The notes beneath the pieces were generated by a model that was not told the origin of the DNA, searched no databases, and saw only the letters and a program-made list of their open reading frames with translations. DNA of 36,920 nt from Sphingomonas endophytica (GTDB lineage Bacteria > Pseudomonadota > Alphaproteobacteria > Sphingomonadales > Sphingomonadaceae), in contig NZ_LDTB01000005.1 of assembly GCF_001476895.1 (NCBI RefSeq), forward strand, positions 1-36,920, given 5' to 3'. The stretch's first letter is position 1; each line of letters begins with the position of its first letter. Both the position numbers and the translations under genes were made by a program. Below, one piece after another: positions 1-7,244 of the stretch.

Positions 1-68
1 GCCGCCTGCGCCGGCATCGCCGCCATCCCCGACAGCATCAGCGCCGCCGCGATCATCATCCGCTTCAT
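1..68 (-). CDS. 5' end of an exported protein gene (partial)
   Basis: Reading leftwards from the ATG at 68, the frame gives MKRMMIAAALMLSGMAAMPA followed by Gln-Ala, then leaves the window. This is a classic Sec signal peptide: two basic residues, a hydrophobic core and an AxA-like cleavage site. The mature protein lies outside the window, so its function cannot be stated. It diverges from the nuclease gene at 236 and shares the intergenic region 69-235 with it. Confidence 0.6.
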   Translation of the reverse strand, partial: MKRMMIAAALMLSGMAAMPAQA

Positions 69-235
69 GACCCGTACCCCCGTTAATCTTCGTAAACGCG
101 GGCCGCCGCTATCAGTCCAATGTTGCAGTCAGACGACATGATAACGCTCTCATTACATTGGATTGCAACCCGCCTGTCATCTTCTACTCATAGGCGGTGG
201 TCAACGAAACGGGTTAAGATCGGGGGTCGTGTCTC
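69..235. promoter_or_regulatory. Divergent intergenic region with inverted repeat and TGTTGCA motif
   Basis: This AT-richer stretch separates the exported-protein gene from the nuclease gene. TCCAATGT at 116-123 is repeated in inverted orientation as ACATTGGA at 155-162, centres 39 bp apart. TGTTGCA occurs at 121-127 and TTGCAAC at 164-170. A G-run near 221-226 may serve as ribosome binding site for the ATG at 236. The inverted arms suggest binding by a dimeric regulator, but the regulator is unknown and no clear -35/-10 pair stands out. Confidence 0.4.
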
Positions 236-2959
236 ATGAGTGCACAATATTGGAACCTGGCCGGTGGCGCGCTGTTCCAGGACTGGAGCAACCTCTCGCT
301 GATCGACGGCGATGACGACTGGAGCAAGGTGCCCAGCATCATGGGCTTTCGCGGCGACGACCTGACGTCGCGCACCGGCACCGATCCGCGCACGATCACC
401 GGCAGCAGCAGCGTCGTCGACGTGATCGCCAATCAGAAGAGCACCGCGATCAGCAACGGCGGCGTGGCGGAGTTCGAGATCGCCAATCCGGTCGTCGCGC
501 TGCAGGGATCGGGCACCGCCGACGCGCCGTATCTGGCGCTGTACCTGGACGCGACCGGGCGCACCGACGTGCACCTGACCGCGACCGTGCGCGACATCGA
601 CGGCACCGGCGACAATGCGGTGCAGCAGGTCGCGGTCCAGTACCGGCTCAACGACACCGCCGCCTGGATCGACCTGCCGTCCGCGTACATCGCCGATGCC
701 ACGACCGGCGGCAGTGCGACGCAGGAGACGGCGATCGACGTGACGCTGCCCGAGGCGGCGAACGGCGTGGCGACGCTGCAGGTCCGCATCATGACCACCA
801 ACGCCGCCGGCAACGACGAATGGATCGGCATCGACGACATCCGCGTCACCAGCGCGGGCGCGACCGGGCCGCAGCCGGGCACGCTGTCGATCGCCGACGC
901 CAGCACGACCGAGGGCAATGGCGGCACCCACGACCTGACCTTCACCGTGACGCGCAGCGGCGGGACCAGCGGCGCGGTGAGCGCCGCGTGGAGCGTGACG
1001 CTGCCGGGCGGGCCGGACGGCGCCGACGCGGGCGACTTCGCGGCCGGCACCGCCTTCACCGGCACCGTGACCTTCGCCGACGGGCAGAACAGCGCCACGA
1101 TCCGCCTGCCGGTGGCCGGCGACCTGACGCCCGAGCGCAACGAGACGTTCGGCATCACGCTGAGCAACCCGACCGGCGGCGCGGCGCTGGACCGCGCCAC
1201 CGCGACCGCCACGATCCTGAACGACGATATCGCGCCGCTGCTGATCGGCGAGATCCAGGGCAGCGGGCTGAAGTCCGCCTATGAGGGGCAGACGGTCATC
1301 ACCAGCGGCACCGTCACCGCGATCGACAGCAACGGCTTCTACATCCAGGATTGGGGCGACGGCGACGCCGCGACCTCCGACGGCATCTTCGTCTTCACCA
1401 GCAGCGCGCCGCAGAACGTGTTCATCGGCGACACGCTGTCGATCGAGGGCCGGGTCAGCGAATATCGCGCCGGCACCGGCGGGCTGACCGTGACGCAGCT
1501 CAACCCGACCTCGATCACCGTCGACAGCACCGGCGACGACCTGCCGGACGCGGTGCTGGTGGGGACGGGCGGGCTGACCCCGCCGACGCAGGCGATCACC
1601 GACGGCATCGCCTTCTGGGAAGCGCTGGAAGGGATGCGCGTCACGCTCGACGCGCCGCGCGTCGTGTCGAACACCACCGCCGACCAGTGGCGCGAAACCG
1701 ACGTCGTGGTGTCGGGCGGGGAGGGGGCGACCGGCCTGAACGCGCGCGGTGGGATCACCATCTCCAAGGGCGATTTCAACCCCGAGAAGATCCAGATCCA
1801 GCGCGACGCCGCGATCTTCGACGGCTTCGACCCGAACTATAGCATCGGCGACCGGCTCTCCGGCGTCACCGGCATCGTCAACTATGCCAACGCCACCTAT
1901 GAGGTGATCGTCACCGAGGCGGTCGAGGTGACGAAGCAGGCGACGCTGGCCAGGGAAGTGACGACGCTGAAGGGCGACGCCACGCACCTGTCGATCGCGA
2001 CCTACAACGTCGAGAACCTGGACCCGGGCGACGGCAAGTATGACGTGCTGGCCGGCAACATCGTCTACAACCTCGGCGCGCCCGATATCGTCGCGGTGCA
2101 GGAGATCCAGGACGCCGACGGCGCGGGCAAGGGCAGCGACCTGTCCGGGCAGAAGACCGCGCAGGGGCTGATCGACGCGATCGCCGCGATCAACGGCGGC
2201 CGCTATGCCTATGTCGAGATCGCGCCGTCGACCGCGGGCAGCACCGGCGGCGAGCCGGGCGGCAACATCCGCAACGGCTATCTCTACAACCTCGACCGCG
2301 TCGATTACGTCGCGGGCAGCGCGACGCTGATCACCGGCGACGCCTATGCGAACAGCCGCAAGCCGCTGGCCGCGACCTGGGATTTCCACGGCGAGCAGAT
2401 CACGACGATCAACGTCCATTTCACCTCGCGCGGCGGCAGCGATCCGTTGTGGGGCGCGACCCAGCCGCCGGCCGACGCCGGCGACAGCGCGCGCACCGCG
2501 CAGGCGGCGGGGGTGAAGGCGTGGGTCAACGACAAGCTGGCGGCCGATCCGTCGCTGAACGTCGCGATCCTGGGCGACTGGAACGGCTTCTATTTCGAGC
2601 AGGCGCAGACCCAGCTCACCGATCCGGCGCAGGGTGGCAAGTTCACCAACCTGAACACGCTGCTGCCGGAGGAGGAGCGCTACAGCTACATGTTCCAGGG
2701 CAATGCGCAGCAGATCGACCATATCGTCGTCACCGGCGGGCTGATCGAGGGCGCGTCCTATGACGCGGTGCACCTCAACGCGGAGTTCGGCGGCGACCGC
2801 CCGACCGACCACGACCCGCAGCTGGCGCTGCTGAAGCTCGGCTTCGGATCGAGCGAGGCGGTGACGCTCGCCGACACCGGCGGCGAGGACTTCGGCCATG
2901 CGGCCATGTCCGGCCCGCGTTTCGGGCAGGACCTGATGGGGCACCTGCATATCGCGTGA
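236..2959 (+). CDS. Large extracellular endonuclease (ExeM/NucH-like) with Calx-beta domain
   Basis: A 907-residue multidomain protein. Residues about 20-210 form a beta-rich N-terminal domain. Residues about 215-330 are a Calx-beta repeat (TEGNGGTHDLTFTVTRSG, then ATATILNDD). Residues about 335-560 carry an OB-fold-like segment (GTVTAIDSNGFYIQD). The C-terminal third is an endonuclease/exonuclease/phosphatase fold: Asn591 in TYNVENL, Glu623 in AVQEIQD, Asp781 and Asn783 in ILGDWN, and the final Asp858-His859 in TDHDPQ. These fit the metal and catalytic residues of that fold, so the protein probably cleaves extracellular DNA. There is no N-terminal signal peptide, which suggests type I or another signal-less export, although no clear RTX repeats are visible. 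It ends just before a hairpin shared with the convergent neighbour. Confidence 0.85.
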   Translation: MSAQYWNLAGGALFQDWSNLSLIDGDDDWSKVPSIMGFRGDDLTSRTGTDPRTITGSSSVVDVIANQKSTAISNGGVAEFEIANPVVALQGSGTADAPYLALYLDATGRTDVHLTATVRDIDGTGDNAVQQVAVQYRLNDTAAWIDLPSAYIADATTGGSATQETAIDVTLPEAANGVATLQVRIMTTNAAGNDEWIGIDDIRVTSAGATGPQPGTLSIADASTTEGNGGTHDLTFTVTRSGGTSGAVSAAWSVTLPGGPDGADAGDFAAGTAFTGTVTFADGQNSATIRLPVAGDLTPERNETFGITLSNPTGGAALDRATATATILNDDIAPLLIGEIQGSGLKSAYEGQTVITSGTVTAIDSNGFYIQDWGDGDAATSDGIFVFTSSAPQNVFIGDTLSIEGRVSEYRAGTGGLTVTQLNPTSITVDSTGDDLPDAVLVGTGGLTPPTQAITDGIAFWEALEGMRVTLDAPRVVSNTTADQWRETDVVVSGGEGATGLNARGGITISKGDFNPEKIQIQRDAAIFDGFDPNYSIGDRLSGVTGIVNYANATYEVIVTEAVEVTKQATLAREVTTLKGDATHLSIATYNVENLDPGDGKYDVLAGNIVYNLGAPDIVAVQEIQDADGAGKGSDLSGQKTAQGLIDAIAAINGGRYAYVEIAPSTAGSTGGEPGGNIRNGYLYNLDRVDYVAGSATLITGDAYANSRKPLAATWDFHGEQITTINVHFTSRGGSDPLWGATQPPADAGDSARTAQAAGVKAWVNDKLAADPSLNVAILGDWNGFYFEQAQTQLTDPAQGGKFTNLNTLLPEEERYSYMFQGNAQQIDHIVVTGGLIEGASYDAVHLNAEFGGDRPTDHDPQLALLKLGFGSSEAVTLADTGGEDFGHAAMSGPRFGQDLMGHLHIA

Positions 2960-2964
2960 CGCAC

Positions 2965-2998
2965 GAAGGGCCGCCGGTCACGACACCGGCGGCCCTTC
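2965..2998. terminator. Bidirectional hairpin terminator
   Basis: A perfect 14-bp stem (GAAGGGCCGCCGGT, loop CACGAC) lies 5 bp after the nuclease stop and overlaps the stop codon of the convergent gene that ends at 2997. There is no long T-run, but the position between convergent genes fits a shared terminator. Confidence 0.65.
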
Positions 2999-4235
2999 AG
3001 TCCGTCACCCGCGAACCGGAGGCGCCGGGCGAGGCGACGCTCGCGGCTGCCCCCGCCTGATGCGGGCCAGCGATCCGCTGGCGCAGCGCGACGCTCATCG
3101 CGTCGGTCGCGGTCAGATCGACGACATGGACCGTCATCGGGCCGCGCCGCTGCGCGATCCGGCTGCCGGGAACCGAGCCATATGTGTCGCGCACCGTGAA
3201 GCGGTCGATCCGGTACAGACCCGGATCCCCCGCCGCGACGTCGAGCGGCACGTAGCGGCGCTGTCCCACCTGCCGCAGGATACCGGTTTCCCATGGGCCC
3301 AGCCCCGAGGTGCGCAGCACCTCCACGCCGACCGTTCGGCCATCGGGGCGGATCCAATAGCCGATATCGGCGAACCGCACCGGATCGTTGTTGCCGCGAT
3401 CGGACGGGCTGGGGACCGGATTGATGTCCTCGACGGGCGGCGCGAACAGCAGCGCGGGCGTCCGCGCCGCCGACTGGCGGAGCCGCGCGGCCAGCGCATC
3501 CACCGCGCCGCCGTCGCCGCGCCGCACCGCGATCCGCGCCAGCAGGATGTCGCGCAACCGGGCGATGCCGTCGCGATCGGCGCCGGTGCCCGCCCCCGCA
3601 TCCGCCCCCGCATCCGCCAACGCCACCGCGTCGCCGATCAACCGCTCGGCCTCGCCCGGCCGGTCGCGCGCCAGCGCCAGCCATGCGCGGCGAAAGACCG
3701 CGCCGACCGCAATCGCGCGATGCCCGCCGGCGATGCCGAGCCGTTCGACCTTGCGATACAGGCCGTCCGCCACGCCGGGCATCCGCAACCCGATCATGTC
3801 GTCGGCGAGTTGGAGCTCCTCGGTGAGCGTCGCGGGATCGCCGCTCCCCAGATGCGTGCGCAACACCTCAACATCGCTGCGCGCGGCGTTCTTCCACAAT
3901 CGGGTGTCGCCATTATGCTCGGCGACGGTCGCCAGCGTCGCATAGAGGCTGGACACCGGCCCCGGCATCGTCGCGGCAAAGGCGCGGTTGCGGCGGATCG
4001 CGCGTTGCAGCGTCCGCTGCGCGTCGTCGTAGCGCCCGTCCGCGAACTGTTCGACCGACGCCTGCAACGACGCCTCGACCTCCTGCGCGGGTGGGCAGCG
4101 CCGCGCCAGACACGCCGCCAGTTCCCGCTGCGCGCGTTGCCCGATGACGACCACGTCGCGCTGCGTTCCGGAAAGCGGCGGGGAAGGGGAGGGGGCGACG
4201 GCTTGCGCCAGCACGAGCAGGACCGGGACGAGCAT
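2997..4235 (-). CDS. Exported TPR-like protein with TonB-C-like C-terminal region
   Basis: 412 residues. It starts with a short hydrophobic export signal (MLVPVLLVLAQAVAPSPS). Residues about 50-260 are alanine-rich helices with TPR-like spacing (FADGRYDDAQRTLQRAIRRN). The region about 285-370 (DIGYWIRPDGRTVGVEVLRT, then WETGILRQVGQRRYVPL) resembles the C-terminal domain of TonB-like proteins, which read envelope components in the periplasm. The same two-part layout occurs in the 653-residue protein at 7245-9206, so the two may be distant paralogues. I see no enzymatic motif and assign no function. The start lacks a good ribosome binding site, so it is not certain. Confidence 0.7.
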   Translation of the reverse strand: MLVPVLLVLAQAVAPSPSPPLSGTQRDVVVIGQRAQRELAACLARRCPPAQEVEASLQASVEQFADGRYDDAQRTLQRAIRRNRAFAATMPGPVSSLYATLATVAEHNGDTRLWKNAARSDVEVLRTHLGSGDPATLTEELQLADDMIGLRMPGVADGLYRKVERLGIAGGHRAIAVGAVFRRAWLALARDRPGEAERLIGDAVALADAGADAGAGTGADRDGIARLRDILLARIAVRRGDGGAVDALAARLRQSAARTPALLFAPPVEDINPVPSPSDRGNNDPVRFADIGYWIRPDGRTVGVEVLRTSGLGPWETGILRQVGQRRYVPLDVAAGDPGLYRIDRFTVRDTYGSVPGSRIAQRRGPMTVHVVDLTATDAMSVALRQRIAGPHQAGAAASVASPGASGSRVTD

Positions 4236-4368
4236 AGGAAAAGGTCACGCCCGAACAGTAACTTGTCAAGCATGCGCCGCCCCCTGATCGAGCCGCTGAC
4301 TCACACGCCCGCGACTGATTCAGGAAATCCATCGGACACGCCCGCGACGCGCGCCTAGAATCCGCATC

Positions 4369-4668
4369 ATGGACGCGCTGCCCTATGATCCGGTCGAGCT
4401 GGTCGCGTGCGACGCGGCGCGCAACCTGCATCGCCGCTGGCGCGTCCACGCGATGCGCGACCTGTTCGGGCGGATCGTGATCGAGACGCGCTGGGGCCCG
4501 ACCGGCGCGCCCGGCCGCGTGCTGACGCGCAGCTTCGCGGGCGAGGGGGAGGCGCTGCGCCATGTCCGCGCGCTGCTGCGGCGACGTGCCGGCGCGGTGC
4601 GGCGGATCGGGGTCGCCTATCGCCCGATCGCCGGTGTTTCCGATATGTTCTTTCCTACAAGCCATTGA
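4369..4668 (+). CDS. WGR-domain protein
   Basis: 99 residues, about the size of a single WGR domain. The motif W42-G43-P44-TGAPG sits where WGR proteins have WGRxGxxG, followed by a strand and a helix (RSFAGEGEALRHVRALLRRR). WGR domains in PARPs bind nucleic acid, and stand-alone bacterial copies are usually uncharacterised. The third residue of the name motif, usually Arg, is Pro here. No strong ribosome binding site precedes the ATG. The 28-residue ORF at 4704 follows after 35 bp. Confidence 0.7.
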   Translation: MDALPYDPVELVACDAARNLHRRWRVHAMRDLFGRIVIETRWGPTGAPGRVLTRSFAGEGEALRHVRALLRRRAGAVRRIGVAYRPIAGVSDMFFPTSH

Positions 4669-4703
4669 TATGATGGGATGGTCGGCAGGAAAGGAGTCGC
4701 GAG

Positions 4704-4790
4704 ATGATCGACGCACCTTCGCTGCTGGCGGTCGCCGCGCTGTTGTCGGCGCTGGCCAATGTGATCTGGTCGATGCGGCGCAAGCCGTGA
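4704..4790 (+). CDS. 28-residue single-span membrane peptide
   Basis: The ORF reads MIDAPSLLAVAALLSALANV followed by IWSMRRKP. It has a good Shine-Dalgarno sequence (AAGGAG, 4691-4696) 7 nt before the ATG, one hydrophobic span of about 17 residues and a basic C-terminus (RRK) that predicts an N-out, C-in orientation. It ends directly before a 19-bp terminator hairpin, as expected for a real transcription unit. It is too short for standard gene finders. I do not recognise the family; a role as a small membrane regulator is only a guess. Confidence 0.55.
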   Translation: MIDAPSLLAVAALLSALANVIWSMRRKP

Positions 4791-4791
4791 G

Positions 4792-4834
4792 GGGCGGGGG
4801 CGGCGCGACGACCCGCGTCGCGCCGCCCCCGCCC
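4792..4834. terminator. Perfect 19-bp hairpin between convergent genes
   Basis: Arms 4792-4810 and 4816-4834 are perfectly complementary (19 bp, loop ACCCG). The hairpin lies 1 bp after the small peptide gene and 15 bp before the stop of the lipoprotein gene. It probably terminates both transcripts. Confidence 0.75.
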
Positions 4835-4849
4835 GTGCCGGTGGTGCCG

Positions 4850-5821
4850 TCAATCGCCTTTCGGCTGCGGCGTGATGGTATCGACGCCCTGCTGGTTCTC
4901 GGACAGTTTCAACATGGCTTCCTTCTGGCGGGACAGCAGCGCATCGATCGTCCCCTGGACCTTCACCTTGGTCGCATCGTCCGTGACCGCGTTCTTCAAC
5001 GCGATCTGGCTTTTCAGCTGGGCGTCGAGATTGTTGATGTCGCTCCGCAGGTTGACCTGCCGGATGATCGAATCCACGCCTTCCTTGTTGAGGGCGGCGG
5101 CGATCAGCAGTTGCACGCCATTCTCGAACGAACAGGCGCGATGATAGTCGTTGACGAGGCGGATCATCTCGTCGGCGGAATATTCCGCCTCGGTCTGATC
5201 GGCGCGCGCATTGATCTCGACGAGGATTTCCCTGCGCCCGGCATCCATCACGCGCGTGATCGCGGGGACGAGCTGGTTCTGGTAGATGTTGGCGTTCAGG
5301 TTGCTGCGGGTGGCGGTGGACAGGCCGGCGATGCCCGAGAGGATCGATTTGGCAAGATCGCCGCCGACGATCGTACTCGCCGCGCTGAAGCCGGCCGACG
5401 CGAAGTCGAAGGCACTGTCGATCGTCGCACGATTGGCATACAGGCGGCCCTTTTCCAGCTGACACGCGAAATTGGCCTGGTTCAGCAGGATATTCTGCAA
5501 CCGGTTTCGATCGGCGCGACCATTCGGCTGACTGGCAAGTTCGTAGGCGGTCCTGTCGTCGCGGAAATCGAACCTGAAGCAATCGAGATTGATCGATTGC
5601 TGCTTGTCTCCCTTGTACTGACTGATGAGCGGGCACCACTTGTCGGCAGGGATGCGTGGATCCGTCTTCGCATCCTCGCTCTTTTCGTTGCGGCTCCGGC
5701 GGTCGATCCAGTCCGTCCGGGTGGTAAGCCCCGCGGGATCGATCCGCGCCAGTCGGCCCGTTCTGGCGCAGCCGGTCAGCACAAGACAGGCGATGACGGC
5801 GACGATCGGAATGGCTCTCAT
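4850..5821 (-). CDS. Lipoprotein of unknown function
   Basis: 323 residues from the ATG at 5821, chosen because MRAIPIVAVIACLVLTGC gives a proper signal with lipobox LTGC and a G-rich ribosome binding site (AGGGGGGA) precedes it; an upstream in-frame start would bury the signal. After a polar linker come conserved-looking cysteines (DKWC, LDCF, NFAC, HRAC) and helices. Residues about 120-170 are glycine/alanine-rich and mildly hydrophobic, and the last 70 residues look like a coiled coil (LNNLDAQLKSQIALKNAV). I do not recognise the family. It is preceded by a good sigma70-type promoter and appears to be transcribed alone. Confidence 0.75.
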   Translation of the reverse strand: MRAIPIVAVIACLVLTGCARTGRLARIDPAGLTTRTDWIDRRSRNEKSEDAKTDPRIPADKWCPLISQYKGDKQQSINLDCFRFDFRDDRTAYELASQPNGRADRNRLQNILLNQANFACQLEKGRLYANRATIDSAFDFASAGFSAASTIVGGDLAKSILSGIAGLSTATRSNLNANIYQNQLVPAITRVMDAGRREILVEINARADQTEAEYSADEMIRLVNDYHRACSFENGVQLLIAAALNKEGVDSIIRQVNLRSDINNLDAQLKSQIALKNAVTDDATKVKVQGTIDALLSRQKEAMLKLSENQQGVDTITPQPKGD

Positions 5822-5894
5822 GACAAAATCCCCCCTGATGCTGATCAACGCATGGAGCGACCCTTTTTTATGATACGCGCAACGACATGCCAAA

Positions 5895-5924
5895 GTTATG
5901 ACGATCGCGACCGGCCGTTGTCAA
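5895..5924 (-). promoter_or_regulatory. Sigma70-like promoter of the lipoprotein gene
   Basis: On the minus strand a perfect TTGACA (5924-5919) is followed after 18 bp by CATAAC (5900-5895), which keeps the ATAA core. The predicted start site leaves a leader of about 65 nt before the ATG at 5821. This is the clearest housekeeping-type promoter I saw in the window. Confidence 0.55.
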
Positions 5925-6020
5925 TCGATCCCCGCGCGGCCGAACACCTGATCGGCGCGCCTCATTCAAATGGATTACTCTCGATGCTTCATCCGATTTG
6001 GTGACGACGTCTTCGGCTGC

Positions 6021-6575
6021 TTACGGATCGACGTAGAATTTCCCGAACCGCGCCGCCATGGCGTGCGCCAGCTCCGGCGTCAGCGCCGCACCCTCGACCG
6101 CGCCCACCCGCACCGCGTCGCGCGCGCGGTCGAACAGCGCGACGCAGCGCCGGTCGTTGAAGCGCGAGGTGTAGAGGATGCCGTCCGCGCCGGTCCGCAC
6201 ATGGATCTCCGCGCCGATCGCCTGCGTGCGCCGATAGTCCGCGCCGTGCAGCTCGGTGAACGACAGGCCGTGCGCCGACACGCCGGCATCGACCAGCGGA
6301 TAGAGGCGCAGCCCGCGCGTCGCGACCAGTTCGCTGCGCACACGCTGCGCAACATCGCTCGACAATATGTCGGTGACGGTCGGCACGCGCACCAGCGTCT
6401 CGCCGAACGCGGTTTCCAGATCGAGCGCCAGGTACAGCAGCTTGTAGCCGCCGGCCGGATCGTCATAGCGCTGGATCGGCGTCGCGCCCGCGGGTCCGAA
6501 GAACAGGGGCGACAGCGCATGCCGGTGGATGCGGTGGAAGACGGTGCCCGCGCGCACCGGTCGCAGGCGCAGCAT
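6021..6575 (-). CDS. RES-domain toxin (NAD+-degrading family)
   Basis: 184 residues, a typical size for a stand-alone RES domain. The family's named residues can be placed: Arg36 (IQRYDDPAG), Tyr48 (LLYLA), Glu59 (AFGETLVR) and Ser137 (LYTSRFN). Characterised RES toxins of Xre-RES pairs deplete NAD+ and stop growth. The gene lies 12 bp downstream of a helix-turn-helix antitoxin gene on the same strand, the standard order for these systems. Its ribosome binding site is weak, as is common when toxin output is kept below antitoxin output. The assignment rests on motif spacing and context. Confidence 0.85.
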   Translation of the reverse strand: MLRLRPVRAGTVFHRIHRHALSPLFFGPAGATPIQRYDDPAGGYKLLYLALDLETAFGETLVRVPTVTDILSSDVAQRVRSELVATRGLRLYPLVDAGVSAHGLSFTELHGADYRRTQAIGAEIHVRTGADGILYTSRFNDRRCVALFDRARDAVRVGAVEGAALTPELAHAMAARFGKFYVDP

Positions 6576-6587
6576 CGTCGCCTGCGC

Positions 6588-7187
6588 TCAGGCGGCCCAA
6601 CCCGCCGCCAGCGCCGCCAGCCGCGCGCGCGCAGCCGCATCGCGCGCCGTCGCCAGCAGGTCGAGCAGCGGGGCGGGGGCGTCGCCGAACCCGTCCAGCG
6701 GCGCGACCAGCAATTGCAACTGCCCCCACGGGTGCATGTCGCCCAGCGCGTCGAGCACCGCCTTGAGCCCCGGCACCGCCGCGCCGTCGCGGAACTGCGC
6801 GGCCGGATAGCGGATCTCGGTGCCGAAGGGGACGCCCAGGATCTGCCGCCGCTGCCGCTGCTTGTCGATCGCGGCGGGGGTGACGCCGAGCAGTTCGGCC
6901 AGCTCGGCGCGGTCGTACATGCCGCCCGCCCGCTCCGCCAGTTCGGCGCGGAAGGCGGCGGTGCGCGCGCGCGCGGCGCGTTCGGCGGCCAGCCGCTCGG
7001 GCGGGGGCGGGGCCAGGTCGCGCGGCGCGATCGCCAGCGCCTCGCGCGCGTCCTGCGCGCCGACGATCGCGGCCAGCGTCTCCTCGCTGGCGCTGTCCAG
7101 TGCGCGCGCCACCGCCTCCGTCAGCGCCTGCATCGCGCGGCGGCGCAGCGTGTCGGGGGCGGCGAGCGGGCGGGCGAGGGCGGTCAT
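6588..7187 (-). CDS. Xre/MbcA/ParS-type antitoxin of the RES toxin
   Basis: 199 residues from the ATG at 7187, chosen because GGAAGGA precedes it at good distance and because an upstream in-frame ATG pair lies inside the operator. Residues about 95-130 (YDRAELAELLGVTPAAIDKQ) form a helix-turn-helix. The C-terminal 60 residues (GLKAVLDALGD, then a WGQLQLLVAPLDGFG segment) resemble the toxin-binding domain of Xre/MbcA/ParS antitoxins. The N-terminal 90 residues are an Ala/Arg-rich helical extension, longer than in most relatives. It probably neutralises the RES toxin and represses its own promoter through the dyad at 7201-7228. Confidence 0.75.
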   Translation of the reverse strand: MTALARPLAAPDTLRRRAMQALTEAVARALDSASEETLAAIVGAQDAREALAIAPRDLAPPPPERLAAERAARARTAAFRAELAERAGGMYDRAELAELLGVTPAAIDKQRQRRQILGVPFGTEIRYPAAQFRDGAAVPGLKAVLDALGDMHPWGQLQLLVAPLDGFGDAPAPLLDLLATARDAAARARLAALAAGWAA

Positions 7188-7200
7188 CGGCTTGTCCTTC

Positions 7201-7228
7201 CTGTCCGCAATATGCATCATGCGGACAG
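7201..7228. promoter_or_regulatory. 28-bp dyad operator of the toxin-antitoxin operon
   Basis: CTGTCCGCA (7201-7209) and TGCGGACAG (7220-7228) are perfect inverted arms. The centre also contains ATGCAT on the same axis, so 24 of 28 positions obey the dyad. It lies 14 bp before the antitoxin start and overlaps the predicted promoter, which fits autorepression by the helix-turn-helix antitoxin. Confidence 0.6.
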
Positions 7229-7237
7229 AAAAGACAA
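7209..7237 (-). promoter_or_regulatory. Putative promoter of the toxin-antitoxin operon
   Basis: TTGTCT (7237-7232) and CATATT (7214-7209) are separated by 17 bp. Each matches the sigma70 consensus at 4 of 6 positions. The -10 lies inside the operator dyad, so bound antitoxin would block polymerase. Confidence 0.4.
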
Positions 7238-7244
7238 GGCGCCC

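Noticed and set aside
188..2950. A 920-codon frame antisense to the nuclease gene
   Set aside because: The plus-strand frame carries nuclease and Calx-beta motifs; the antisense product is low-complexity Arg/Val/Asp sequence.
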